A DNA stretch of 64,000 nt, taken from NCBI GenBank assembly GCA_964588285.1, contig CAZPNX010000006.1, positions 40,030-104,029 of the forward strand, given 5' to 3'. Source of the stretch: CAZPNX01 sp964588285 (GTDB lineage: Bacteria; Edwardsbacteria; AC1; EtOH8). The position numbers were made by a program, and so were the translations under genes. The notes beneath the pieces were generated by a model that saw only the letters and a list, made by a program, of their open reading frames with translations, was not told where the DNA came from and ran no database searches. Every line of letters starts with the position of its first letter. The stretch's first letter is position 1. Shown one piece after another: positions 41,813-50,818 of this stretch.

Positions 41813-42742
41813 ATGCAGTCGCTGACCCGGCGCCTCTGGCAGCGGACCGATGTGGCGGTGCTGGCCGCCTGCCTGGCCGGCGCCGCAGTGCTTACGATTC
41901 TGCCGCTTTCGGTCAAGGAGGCGGTGGGCCGGTCGGTGGTGGCCAACATCTTCGCCCCTTTGGAGAAGCCTCTGGCCCAGTTGCGTTCGCTGGTGGCCAG
42001 CCGCCGGGAGAACCTGGAGCTGAGGCAGAGCCTGGTCTTGATGGAATTGGAAAACGCCGGTTTAAGGCAGGCGGCCGCCGAGAACAGCCAGCTGAGGGAA
42101 CTGCTGGGCTTAAGGGACCGTTGGCAGTGGAAACTGGCGGCGGCCGAGGTCTCGGCCCGCCAGCCCGGAATCCTGGCCCCGGATCTGGTCATCGACCAGG
42201 GTTCGGCCCAAGGACTGGCCACGGGCATGGTGGTCATCTCGACCATGGGGCTGGTGGGGCGTTTGGCCGGGGTTGAGGAGAAGGCGTCGGTTGTTCAGAC
42301 CGTCTTTCATCCCGATTTTCGGGTGAGCGCTATCGACCTGCGCAGCCGGGTGCTGGGGATTCTGAGGCACCAAATAGGCGTTGGCATGATTTTGGACAGG
42401 GTGCCGCTGCGCTCCGACATCAAACCTGGCGATACCTTAGTCTCCTCAGGATACGGAGGGGTGATGCCCTTCGGTCTGATGCTGGGGACGGTGGAGAGCG
42501 CCGAGCCGGACCCCATCCGTCTGAGGGTAGACGCCAGGGTCAAGCCGAATCTGGATCTCAACCGGCTTTCCCAGGTCTTCGTCGTCACCGGGGGAACGCC
42601 GCCGCCGCTTCTGGGCTTGTTCTCACCGCCTGCCGACACTTCGACAAACAGGCCGAAGCCAAAGCGCCCGGCCGTCATCAAACCCACCCTAACCATCAGG
42701 CCGGCCCTGCCGCCGGACGAATCTTCCGAGGACAGTCCATGA
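41813..42742 (+). CDS. mreC: Cell shape-determining protein MreC
   Basis: MreC links MreB to the periplasmic cell-wall enzymes. The 309-residue protein has an N-terminal membrane anchor (VAVLAACLAGAAVLTILPLS), a coiled coil with LELRQSLVLMELENAGLRQA and a two-barrel periplasmic domain (about 105-260). The latter contains LVIDQGSAQGLATGMVVIST and GDTLVSSGYGGVMPFGLMLG. A Pro/Lys-rich tail follows. The stop overlaps the mreD start (ATGA), so the two are coupled. Confidence 0.93.
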   Translation: MQSLTRRLWQRTDVAVLAACLAGAAVLTILPLSVKEAVGRSVVANIFAPLEKPLAQLRSLVASRRENLELRQSLVLMELENAGLRQAAAENSQLRELLGLRDRWQWKLAAAEVSARQPGILAPDLVIDQGSAQGLATGMVVISTMGLVGRLAGVEEKASVVQTVFHPDFRVSAIDLRSRVLGILRHQIGVGMILDRVPLRSDIKPGDTLVSSGYGGVMPFGLMLGTVESAEPDPIRLRVDARVKPNLDLNRLSQVFVVTGGTPPPLLGLFSPPADTSTNRPKPKRPAVIKPTLTIRPALPPDESSEDSP

Positions 42743-43260
42743 CCGGGTGGCTGAGAACTATCTTGATAGCCTGGGGGACGGTTTTCCTGCAGTCATCGGT
42801 GATCCACCTGATGGGAGTCTACGGCAACATACCGGATCTGTTGGCCATCGCCATCGCCGCCAAGGCTCTAAAAGACGGTACGGCCAAAGGCACCTCCTTT
42901 GGCGCTCTGATCGGCTTTTTGGCTGATTGCTATCACCCGGCCACCATGGGCTTGATGGCTTTGAGCGGGATTGCTATGGGATGGCTGGCCGGGATCCTGA
43001 GGGAAAGAATCTACCGCGAACAGCTGGCCAGCCAGATGGCGCTGGCCGGCGGGCTGGCCCTGTTGCGTCAGCCGTTCGAGTTTCTGGGGATGTCCGGCGG
43101 CAGCCTGGGTGGCTATCCTTGGTTTCTGTTGAGATACGGCTTAGGTAGCGCCGCCTACACCGCGGCCCTGGCTTTTTTCGTCATACCCTTACTGGCCCGG
43201 TGGTGGACGGTCAAAACGGGCGGCAAGCTGGCCAAAAGCAGCCGGGGGATATTGTCATGA
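42739..43260 (+). CDS. mreD: Rod shape-determining protein MreD
   Basis: This 173-residue membrane protein has about five helices (e.g. GIAMGWLAGILRERIY, YGLGSAAYTAALAFFVIPLL). It has the MreD-like N-terminal pattern VIHLMGVYGNIPDLLAIAIA and GALIGFLADCYHPATMGLMA. MreD joins MreC in the elongasome; sequence conservation in the family is low, so position between mreC and mrdA is important evidence. The ATG overlaps the mreC stop by four bases. Confidence 0.9.
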   Translation: MTGWLRTILIAWGTVFLQSSVIHLMGVYGNIPDLLAIAIAAKALKDGTAKGTSFGALIGFLADCYHPATMGLMALSGIAMGWLAGILRERIYREQLASQMALAGGLALLRQPFEFLGMSGGSLGGYPWFLLRYGLGSAAYTAALAFFVIPLLARWWTVKTGGKLAKSSRGILS

Positions 43261-43565
43261 AAAAGACTCAATGTATTCTTTTTACCGCAGAGGCAATTTC
43301 TAGTCAAAAGGGACAACGATAAGATAATCCGACGTTCTCTTTGCCACCACTTACACAGTTCAATTATTGCATAACTTTGGGCAAGGGCAGTGCGGATTAA
43401 GGTCAACTCGAACAGCGAATATTATAAGGTTTGCCAGGCGTATAATATTTCTCTGGAAAAATCCACGTAATCCGCGGATGGAAAATCGATAATTAGGTAT
43501 TTCCATGACTAAGCCCAGGCATATCCGGGCGCCATCGTTTATAAATAATTCCAAGGCATCAAGCC
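43261..43565. other. Non-coding gap between mreD and mrdA
   Basis: About 305 bases, lower in GC than the flanking genes, with no reading frame. A TATAAT lies at 43440-43445 but has no -35 box at a suitable distance. I see no hairpin terminator and no clear promoter, although a promoter for mrdA could lie here. Confidence 0.5.
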
Positions 43566-45377
43566 ATGTCCGCTGAATGGGGCGGCCGGGAAAGAGCCCT
43601 GGCTCTGTCGGCCGCCGTCCTGCTGGCCATGGCCGCCATGTTGGGGCGGGCGGCGCATCTACAGATAATACAAGGCGGGCAATACCGGATGCTTTCCAAC
43701 CAGAACCGGGTGAGGATGACAAACATTCCCTCGCCGCGGGGCCGGGTGATCGACCGGAATGGAACCGTCATTGCCGAGAGCCGTCCGGGTTACGCTCTGG
43801 TGCTTTTCGGAACGAGCAACTGGCGGCCGGCGGTCAGAACAGCCGCCAGGCTGCTGGGACTGGACAGCATGGCGGCCGAGGCCACCATCAGACAGCAACG
43901 GTCAGCCTATCCCAAGGATCCGGTCAAACTGGTGCGAGATCTGTCCCCGGTCCAGGTGGCCGTGCTGGAGGAGCACCTTGACAGCCTGCCCGGATTGCGC
44001 CTTGAATATGAGGCCCTGCGGCAGTCAAATTATGGGCAGTACGGCAGCCATCTGCTGGGCTATGTTTCCGAGATCGGCAAGAAGGAGCTGGAGAAGCGCC
44101 GCCAACAGGGGTACCGTTTCGGCGATGTCATCGGCAAGGCGGGCTTGGAGCGCCAGTACGAAAACATGTTGCGCGGCGCCGACGGCTGTGAGTACGTGGA
44201 GGTGGACGCCCACGGCCGGGTTCAGGGCAGCATTACCCAGATGCCCGAACAATTGCCGGTGCCGGGGGTGGATATCGTCCTGACGGTCGACTGGAGGCTG
44301 CAGGTTTTTCTTGAAGGACTTTTCGAACCGGGGCTCACGGGAGCCGCGGTGGCTTTAGAGCCGGGCACCGGTAGGATCCTGGCCTTGGTGAGCCGGCCCA
44401 ACTTCGAGCCCAAGCTGTTTGCCGGAGGAATAAGCGCCGACCACTGGGAAAGGCTTTCGCAGGACCCTAGTTTCCCTCTGTGGGACCGGGCCATCCGCAG
44501 CCAGTATCCGCCGGGCTCGACCTTCAAATTGGTGACGGCCCTGGCCGCCCTGTCCGAGTCCTTAATTACCCCAGGCTCCCATATGCGTCAGGCCTGCCAT
44601 GGCGGAATGAAGATCGGAAACCGTTATTTCAAATGCTGGAAGGGCGGCGGCCACGGCAGTCTGGATATGCGGCAGGCCATTGTCCAGTCCTGCGATGTCT
44701 ATTTCTACCAGTTGGGCATGATGCTGGGCGTCGACCGTCTCAACAAATGGTCCAAAAAGCTAGGCCTGTCCCAGCCTACCGGGATAGATCTTCCCCAAGA
44801 GGTCGACGGCTTGGTTCCGACCACTGCCTGGTACGAGAAAAGTCTGGGCCGGGGTAGGGTCACCGCCGGCATTCCGGCCAACCTGGCCATTGGACAGGGA
44901 GAGATTTTAGCCACGCCGCTTCAGATGGCCTCTCTTTTTGCCGCAGTGGGGAAGAGGGGTCTTACGGCCAGGCCTCATCTACTGATGAAGGCCGTCGGCC
45001 CGGATGGCCGGGTTATGGCCTCAGAGCAACTGGACACCGTCAGGCTGCCGATCTCTTCGGACCACCTTGAGGCCGTTGTTTCCGCCCTGGCGGCGGTGGT
45101 CAACCAACCGGGGGGCACCGGCGGGGCGGCGCGGATAGAGGGAACGACCGTGGCCGGGAAGACCGGTACCGCCCAGAACCCCCATGGAAAAGACCATTCT
45201 TGGTTTGTGGGTTTTGCTCCGGCCGAGGATCCGGTGATCGCGGTGGCGGCTATCGTGGAGAACGCCGGCCACGGATCGGCAGTGGCCGCGCCTATTGTGG
45301 GCCAGGCCATCAAAGCCTATCTAAATATAGTGGCCCAGCCGGATTCCATCCGGATGGCCTCCAGGTATCCAAGATGA
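43566..45377 (+). CDS. mrdA: Penicillin-binding protein 2 (elongasome transpeptidase)
   Basis: This class B PBP cross-links peptidoglycan during elongation. The 603-residue protein has an N-terminal membrane helix (LALSAAVLLAMAAMLGRAA) and a PBP dimerisation domain (about 45-220, with IPSPRGRVIDRNGTVIAE). The transpeptidase domain has the active-site SxxK as PGSTFKLVTA (S318, K321), the second motif SCDVYFYQLG and the third KTGTAQNP (about 532). All motifs are intact. Its stop overlaps the rodA start (ATGA at 45374-45377), so it pairs with the RodA glycosyltransferase as usual. Confidence 0.94.
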   Translation: MSAEWGGRERALALSAAVLLAMAAMLGRAAHLQIIQGGQYRMLSNQNRVRMTNIPSPRGRVIDRNGTVIAESRPGYALVLFGTSNWRPAVRTAARLLGLDSMAAEATIRQQRSAYPKDPVKLVRDLSPVQVAVLEEHLDSLPGLRLEYEALRQSNYGQYGSHLLGYVSEIGKKELEKRRQQGYRFGDVIGKAGLERQYENMLRGADGCEYVEVDAHGRVQGSITQMPEQLPVPGVDIVLTVDWRLQVFLEGLFEPGLTGAAVALEPGTGRILALVSRPNFEPKLFAGGISADHWERLSQDPSFPLWDRAIRSQYPPGSTFKLVTALAALSESLITPGSHMRQACHGGMKIGNRYFKCWKGGGHGSLDMRQAIVQSCDVYFYQLGMMLGVDRLNKWSKKLGLSQPTGIDLPQEVDGLVPTTAWYEKSLGRGRVTAGIPANLAIGQGEILATPLQMASLFAAVGKRGLTARPHLLMKAVGPDGRVMASEQLDTVRLPISSDHLEAVVSALAAVVNQPGGTGGAARIEGTTVAGKTGTAQNPHGKDHSWFVGFAPAEDPVIAVAAIVENAGHGSAVAAPIVGQAIKAYLNIVAQPDSIRMASRYPR

Positions 45378-46597
45378 GGTTGTGGGGGGCAACCGAACGC
45401 GATTTCGACTGGCAGTTGGCGGCTGCCGCCTTGCTGCTCTGTCTGGCCGGGGTAATCATGGTCTTCAGCGCCACCCAAACAGAACAGGGCAACCTGGCCG
45501 GACTTTGGGCCAAGCAGTTGCTGTGGGTCGTCATCGGCCTGGCGGCCATGGCCGTTTTCACCGCTGTGCCCTTCAGGTATTTCGAGGCCTTAGCCTGGCC
45601 TTTTTATGCCGGTTCCCTGGCTCTGCTGGTGCTGGTTTTATTCGCCCCGGCCCAGGCCAAAGCCCATCGTTGGTTTACGCTGGGTGCCTTCCAGTTCCAG
45701 CCTTCAGAGCTGGCCAAGGTGGCCACGGTCTTTATAGTAGCCCGCACCCTGACGGCACGGGCATGGCAAAGACGCCCCATGCTCCGGGTGGCCATCTGCT
45801 GTCTATTGGCGCTGGTACCCATGGGGTTGGTCCTCATCGAACCCGACCTGGGAACCTCGCTCTCTTTTCCGGCCTTGCTTCTGGGAATGCTCTTTTGGGC
45901 GCGGGTTCCGCTCAAGACACTTTTCTTTATGCTGTCGCCTTTCCTCTCGGTGCTGGCAGTGGTCTCCATGCCCAGCTGGGTGGTTTTCATGGCCGTGCTG
46001 GTGGCCGCCTTCTGGCTTTTCAAAACCAGATTCAGAGTGGCGGTTCCCTTGTTCCTGCTGAACGCCGCCATCGGAAGCCTGGCCCCGATGCTTTGGAACC
46101 ACCTGCGCGAATATCAGCAGAGGCGCATCCTGATATTCATCAATCCCGGGTTAGATCCCAAGGGCGCCGGCTGGCATGTGCTTCAATCAAAAATCGCCAT
46201 CGGCTCGGGAGGTTTTTTCGGCAAGGGCTTTCTGGCCGGCACCCAGAAAAAGCTGTCCTTTCTTCCCGCCCAACAAACGGACTTCATCTTCTCCACCATC
46301 GGCGAGGAGTTCGGGTTCCTGGGATGCCTGGCCGTAATACTGCTGTTCGGATGGCTCATCTACCGGAGCTTGGGCATCGCCCAGCAGGCCAGGAACGGCT
46401 TCGCCAGTCTGACGGTCATCGGGCTTTTATCCATCATTTCCTTCCACGTAGTGCTGAACATAGGAATGACTTTGGGGCTGCTTCCGGTAACCGGCATCCC
46501 CCTGCCTTTCTTGAGCTACGGCGGCTCGGCCACCATCGCCATGATGAGCATGGTGGGGATAGTTCTCAACATCGGCCTGCGCCGTTATGAATACTGA
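45374..46597 (+). CDS. rodA: Rod shape-determining protein RodA (SEDS glycosyltransferase)
   Basis: RodA polymerises lipid II with PBP2. The 407-residue protein has about ten membrane helices and SEDS-family signatures: LLCLAGVIMVFSATQTEQGN, GAFQFQPSELAKVATVFIVA, GSGGFFGKGFLAGTQKKLSF, LPAQQTDFIFSTIGEEFGFL and GIPLPFLSYGGSATIAMMSM. The start at ATG 45374 overlaps the mrdA stop; a longer in-frame extension inside mrdA is not homologous to the family. Length fits RodA. Confidence 0.94.
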   Translation: MRLWGATERDFDWQLAAAALLLCLAGVIMVFSATQTEQGNLAGLWAKQLLWVVIGLAAMAVFTAVPFRYFEALAWPFYAGSLALLVLVLFAPAQAKAHRWFTLGAFQFQPSELAKVATVFIVARTLTARAWQRRPMLRVAICCLLALVPMGLVLIEPDLGTSLSFPALLLGMLFWARVPLKTLFFMLSPFLSVLAVVSMPSWVVFMAVLVAAFWLFKTRFRVAVPLFLLNAAIGSLAPMLWNHLREYQQRRILIFINPGLDPKGAGWHVLQSKIAIGSGGFFGKGFLAGTQKKLSFLPAQQTDFIFSTIGEEFGFLGCLAVILLFGWLIYRSLGIAQQARNGFASLTVIGLLSIISFHVVLNIGMTLGLLPVTGIPLPFLSYGGSATIAMMSMVGIVLNIGLRRYEY

Positions 46598-46606
46598 AGG
46601 AGGAAG

Positions 46607-47389
46607 ATGTTTCCCACCCTGATCAAGTTGGGCCCGGTCGGCCTCCACAGCTACGGCCTGATGCTGGCCTTGGCCTTCATTCTGGGCATTGGGATGGTGC
46701 AACGAGGGGCGGCGCGGCTGGGCATTTCCAAAGAGCAGGTGACCGATCTGGGCCTGCTGATCCTGGCGGCGGCCGTGACCGGCTCCCGGCTCTTTTACGT
46801 GGCCACCCACTGGCCGGACTACTCTTCGAATCCCCTCTCAGCCCTGGCGGTCTGGGACGGGGGTCTGACTTTCTACGGCGGGGTTTTGGCGGCTCTGCCG
46901 GCGAGCTTTCTTTTCGTCAAAGCAAAGAAACTGCCGTTTTGGAAGCTGGCCGACCTGGCGGCGCCGGCCTTTGCCCTGGGCTTGGGGATAGGACGCATCG
47001 GCTGTTTTTTAAGCGGCTGCTGTTTCGGCAAACCGTCGGATCTTCCCTGGGCGGTAATGTTTCCGCCGCACAGTTTTGCCGGTCAGGTTTTCCATTGCCC
47101 CGTCCATCCCACCCAGATCTATGAATCCCTGTTCGGTTTCGCCTGCTTCGGCCTTTTGTTCTTCCTGTCAAAGAAACGTCACTTCGCCGGTTTTCTGATG
47201 TGCCTTTTCATCGGCTTATACGGCGCCTGGCGGCTGGTGGTGGATTTTTGGCGTTTTTATGAAACGACCCAGGTCTGGGCTCTGGGCCTGACCAACAATC
47301 AGTGGGTCAGCATCATGATGATGGCCGGGGCCATGGTGATGGGAACGGTTCGATATCGGGGGCGGAGCGATCAGGCAAAGAATGCTTGA
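46607..47389 (+). CDS. lgt: Prolipoprotein diacylglyceryl transferase
   Basis: Lgt attaches diacylglycerol to the lipobox Cys of prolipoproteins in the inner membrane. The 260-residue protein has about seven helices and the family motifs HSYGLMLALAFILG, the Lgt signature GLGIGRIGCFLSGCCFGKPS (with the essential Arg) and HPTQIYESLFGF. An AAGGAGGAAG ribosome-binding site precedes the ATG. It ends the cell-shape cluster; a tRNA promoter overlaps its stop codon. Confidence 0.94.
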   Translation: MFPTLIKLGPVGLHSYGLMLALAFILGIGMVQRGAARLGISKEQVTDLGLLILAAAVTGSRLFYVATHWPDYSSNPLSALAVWDGGLTFYGGVLAALPASFLFVKAKKLPFWKLADLAAPAFALGLGIGRIGCFLSGCCFGKPSDLPWAVMFPPHSFAGQVFHCPVHPTQIYESLFGFACFGLLFFLSKKRHFAGFLMCLFIGLYGAWRLVVDFWRFYETTQVWALGLTNNQWVSIMMMAGAMVMGTVRYRGRSDQAKNA

Positions 47390-47414
47390 AAGTGCCTCAG
47401 CTTTAAGATATAAT
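47386..47414 (+). promoter_or_regulatory. Promoter of the tRNA-Thr gene
   Basis: TTGAAA (47386-47391), overlapping the lgt stop codon, and a perfect TATAAT (47409-47414) are spaced by 17 bases. The start would be near 47421, two bases before the mature tRNA end. Confidence 0.8.
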
Positions 47415-47422
47415 CGTGAAAG

Positions 47423-47498
<76 letters not shown>

Positions 47499-47506
47499 CG
47501 TATTTT

Positions 47507-48892
47507 ATGAACAGCAACGACAACCAGGGACATAAAGCCGGCCGCCTGATGATCAGCGTGGCCGGAATCCGGGGCATCGTCGGCGAAAGCCTGACACCCG
47601 AGGCCGTGTCCCGTTATGCCGCGGCCTTCGGCACCTTTTTGGGCCGGGGCAAAGTGGTGTTGGGCAGAGATTCCCGGCCCTCCGGCCAGATACTGGAGAT
47701 GGCGGCCGAGGCCGGATTGCGCTCGTCCGGCTGCGACGTGGTCCGGCTGGGCATCGTTCCCACCCCCACCGTTCAGCTGATGGTCAAGCTGATGAGGGCC
47801 TGCGGCGGCATCGCCGTCACTGCCAGCCACAACCCGCCCCAGTGGAACGCCCTGAAATTCGTGGGCCGGGGCGGGGAGTTCCTGGACAAAGAGGCCGGTC
47901 GCCAATTCCTCAGTCTCCACGACGAGGGAAGGCTGGAATACGTACCCCATGACAGAATCGGAGAAGCCTCGGATTACCACCACGCCATATCCGATCATGT
48001 CGACAGGATTCTGGCCCTGCCCTTCATTCCGGTCACGAAAATAAAAAATAAAAAGTTCAAGGTAGCGGTGGACACCTGCCACGGCGCCGGCGGTCCGATA
48101 TTCAAGGAATTGCTGGAACGGCTGGGATGTAAAACCGTCTCCCTCCACCACGAGCCTTCGGGAAAATTTTCCCGGTCCATCGAGCCCTTGGCCAGGAACC
48201 TGACCGAGCTTGAGGCTGCGGTTAGAAAGATCAAGGCCGACGCCGGCTTTGCCACCGACGCCGACGTCGACCGGCTCTCCATCGTCACCGAACAGGGAAA
48301 GGCCATCGGCGAGGAATGCACCTTGGCCTTGGCGGCCAGCCGCCGTCTTTCCCAAAAGCGCGGACTGGTGGTCACCAATCTCTCCACCAGCCGGATGGTG
48401 GAGGACATCGCCGAAAAATTTAAGGCAAAGGTTCTGCGCACGGCCGTGGGCGAAGCCAACGTGGTGGCCGCCATGAAAAAGAACCGGGCGGTGCTGGGAG
48501 GCGAAGGCAACGGCGGGGTGATCATCCCCGAACTGCAGTATGCCCGGGACGCCACCGCGGCCATGGCCCTGGTGCTGGGCTTGATGGCCGAATCCGGCCA
48601 AAAGCTATCGAAGCTGGCGTCAAGCCTGCCGGCCTACCACATGATCAAGGAAACCTTCCATTGCCAGACGCCGGCGGTGGCGGTGAAGAGGGTGGCCGTC
48701 TATTTCCATGACCGACCCCAGGACCACAGCGACGGGGTCAAAGTCTTCTTCGACGACGGCTGGCTTCACGTCCGCGGCTCGGGCACCGAACCCATCGTCC
48801 GGGTGATCGCCGAAACCTCCGATTCCAAGAGGGCCTATCTCCTGGCCAAGAAGGCCGGACAGCTGACGCAAAGTGCGCCGTCAGCGCAATGA
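47507..48892 (+). CDS. glmM: Phosphoglucosamine mutase (phosphohexomutase family)
   Basis: This enzyme interconverts glucosamine-6-phosphate and glucosamine-1-phosphate for UDP-GlcNAc synthesis. The 461-residue protein has the four phosphohexomutase regions: VAGIRGIVGESLTPEAVSRY, the phosphoserine loop TASHNPPQWNALKF (S107), the metal loop FATDADVDRLSIV and the C-terminal phosphate loop VRGSGTEPIVRVI. Assignment as GlmM rather than a phosphoglucomutase rests on glmS following 19 bases later. The start is uncertain: ATG 47507 has no ribosome-binding site and sits 8 bases after a tRNA, while an in-frame ATG lies at codon 15. Confidence 0.88.
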   Translation: MNSNDNQGHKAGRLMISVAGIRGIVGESLTPEAVSRYAAAFGTFLGRGKVVLGRDSRPSGQILEMAAEAGLRSSGCDVVRLGIVPTPTVQLMVKLMRACGGIAVTASHNPPQWNALKFVGRGGEFLDKEAGRQFLSLHDEGRLEYVPHDRIGEASDYHHAISDHVDRILALPFIPVTKIKNKKFKVAVDTCHGAGGPIFKELLERLGCKTVSLHHEPSGKFSRSIEPLARNLTELEAAVRKIKADAGFATDADVDRLSIVTEQGKAIGEECTLALAASRRLSQKRGLVVTNLSTSRMVEDIAEKFKAKVLRTAVGEANVVAAMKKNRAVLGGEGNGGVIIPELQYARDATAAMALVLGLMAESGQKLSKLASSLPAYHMIKETFHCQTPAVAVKRVAVYFHDRPQDHSDGVKVFFDDGWLHVRGSGTEPIVRVIAETSDSKRAYLLAKKAGQLTQSAPSAQ

Positions 48893-48911
48893 TTAATGAC
48901 GGCAGAATGAT

Positions 48912-50747
48912 ATGTGCGGCATAGTGGGATACATTGGGTCCAGGAAAGCGGTGCCCATCATTATGGAGGGCCTGCGGCGGCTGGAGTACCGGGGTTACGA
49001 TTCCGCCGGCCTGGCCCTGCTGGAGAACGGCCGGCTGGCGGTGGCCAAGAGGTCGGGAAAGGTCTCGGACCTGGCCGGGCATATCGAGGGCCGCGATTTC
49101 CAAGCCACCTTGGGCATCGGCCACACCCGTTGGGCCACCCACGGCGATCCCAGCGACCTCAACGCCCACCCCCACCAGGATTGTCAAGGAAGGCTGGCCC
49201 TGATCCACAACGGGATCATCGAGAACTTCGCCACTATCAAGAAGAAGCTGGCGGATGACGGCCACCGCTTCCTCTCACAGACCGACACCGAGGTTCTGGC
49301 CCATCTCATAGAGAGCCTCTATGACATAAAGAAAGATCTGTTCACCGCGGTCCGCCTGGCCCTGCATGAGGTGGAGGGAACCTACGGCATTCTGGTGATC
49401 TCCCAGGATGAGCCGGACCGGATTATCGCCGCCCGCCGCGGCAGCCCGTTGGTGCTGGGACTGGGCGAGGGCGAGAACTTTCTGGCCTCGGACGCGGCCG
49501 CCTTAGTGGAGCATACCCGCCAGGTGGTCTATCTTAACGACGACGAGGTGGCCGTGGTCACCAAAGAGGGATACATCACCAAGACCATCCATAACCAGGA
49601 GGTGGAGAAGGAAGTGGAGGAACTGACCTTCAGCCTGGAGCAGATCGAGAAGGGAGGCTTCCCCCACTTCATGCTCAAGGAGATCTATGAGCAGCCCGAG
49701 TCCCTGCGCAATGCCATGAGGGGGAGGCTGCAGCCGGAGGAGGGCACGGCCAAGCTGGGCGGCCTGATGGCGGTCCAGGACAAGCTGAAGAACGCCCGCC
49801 GCCTGGTGATCACCTCCTGCGGCACCTCCTGGCACGCCGCCTTGGCCGGCAAATACATGTTGGAGCAGATCGCCCGGGTGCCGGTGGAGGTGGACTACGC
49901 CTCCGAGTTCCGCTTCCGCAACCCCATCGTCACTCCCGAGGACGTGGTGGTGGTCATCAGCCAAAGCGGGGAGACGGCCGACACCCTGGGGGCCCTGCGT
50001 GAGGCCAGGGAACGGGGGGCGACGGTGGTGGGCATCGTCAACGTGGTGGGCAGCACCATTGCCCGGGAGACCGACGCCGGAGTTTACATCCACGCCGGCC
50101 CGGAGATCGGGGTGGCCTCCACCAAGGCCTTCACCTCCCAGATCGCGGTGCTGGGACAACTGTCCCTGCTTCTGGGCCGGCTGCGGGGGACGCTGGGACG
50201 GGAGAGGGGCCGGGCCCTGGCCAGAGACCTGGCCTCGATTCCGGACAAGGTGGCACAGGTGCTGGCCCTGGCCCCCCAGGTGGAGGCCATCGCCCGCCAG
50301 TACCAGGATTGCCAGAACTTCCTCTATCTGGGGAGGGGCAGCAATTTCCCCACCGCCCTGGAGGGGGCCTTAAAGCTCAAGGAGATCTCCTATATCCATG
50401 CCGAAGGCTACCCGGCCGCCGAGATGAAGCATGGCCCCATCGCCCTGATCGACCGGAACATGCCGGTGGTCTTCATCGTCCCCCGCGATGCCCTGTACGA
50501 CAAGGTGATGAGCAACCTTCAGGAGGTCAGAGCCCGCCAGGGGCGGATCATCGCCGTGGCCAACAACGACGACGACCAGATCGGGGGCTTGGCCGAGCAC
50601 GTCATCCGGGTGCCGCGCACCCTGAGCTACTTCGGCCCCATCGTCAACAGCGTTCCCCTGCAGCTGTTGGCCTACTACACGGCGGTGGCCCGGGGCTGCA
50701 ATGTGGACCAGCCCCGCAACCTGGCCAAGAGCGTCACCGTCGAGTAA
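48912..50747 (+). CDS. glmS: Glutamine-fructose-6-phosphate aminotransferase
   Basis: GlmS makes glucosamine-6-phosphate from fructose-6-phosphate and glutamine, the first step to UDP-GlcNAc. The 611-residue protein has the N-terminal Ntn glutaminase domain (MCGIVGYIGSRKAVPIIMEG with Cys2 as nucleophile; LEYRGYDSAGLAL; GHTRWATHGDPS). Two SIS sugar-isomerase domains follow (TSCGTSWHAALAGKYMLEQI, SQSGETADTLGALREAR, LGRGSNFPTALEGALKLKEI). The C-terminus is NLAKSVTVE. Length and motifs are normal. There is no room for a glmS ribozyme in the 19-base gap after glmM. Confidence 0.97.
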   Translation: MCGIVGYIGSRKAVPIIMEGLRRLEYRGYDSAGLALLENGRLAVAKRSGKVSDLAGHIEGRDFQATLGIGHTRWATHGDPSDLNAHPHQDCQGRLALIHNGIIENFATIKKKLADDGHRFLSQTDTEVLAHLIESLYDIKKDLFTAVRLALHEVEGTYGILVISQDEPDRIIAARRGSPLVLGLGEGENFLASDAAALVEHTRQVVYLNDDEVAVVTKEGYITKTIHNQEVEKEVEELTFSLEQIEKGGFPHFMLKEIYEQPESLRNAMRGRLQPEEGTAKLGGLMAVQDKLKNARRLVITSCGTSWHAALAGKYMLEQIARVPVEVDYASEFRFRNPIVTPEDVVVVISQSGETADTLGALREARERGATVVGIVNVVGSTIARETDAGVYIHAGPEIGVASTKAFTSQIAVLGQLSLLLGRLRGTLGRERGRALARDLASIPDKVAQVLALAPQVEAIARQYQDCQNFLYLGRGSNFPTALEGALKLKEISYIHAEGYPAAEMKHGPIALIDRNMPVVFIVPRDALYDKVMSNLQEVRARQGRIIAVANNDDDQIGGLAEHVIRVPRTLSYFGPIVNSVPLQLLAYYTAVARGCNVDQPRNLAKSVTVE

Positions 50748-50759
50748 CCGAAAAAACTG

Positions 50760-50788
50760 TTGCAACCGACCTTTTTTTCTGGCATAAT
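50760..50788 (+). promoter_or_regulatory. Promoter of the cyclase/ATPase gene
   Basis: TTGCAA (50760-50765) and CATAAT (50783-50788) are spaced by 17 bases, with TGG directly before the -10 box (extended -10). Confidence 0.62.
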
Positions 50789-50818
50789 AAAGCTCTAACC
50801 AAAGAAAGGCTTTGAGCC

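Noticed and set aside
45200..45373. Upstream extension of rodA inside mrdA
   Set aside because: The extra 58 residues do not resemble RodA; ATG 45374 overlapping the mrdA stop is the usual coupling.
48893..48911. glmS ribozyme upstream of glmS
   Set aside because: Only 19 bases separate glmM and glmS, far too short for the ribozyme.
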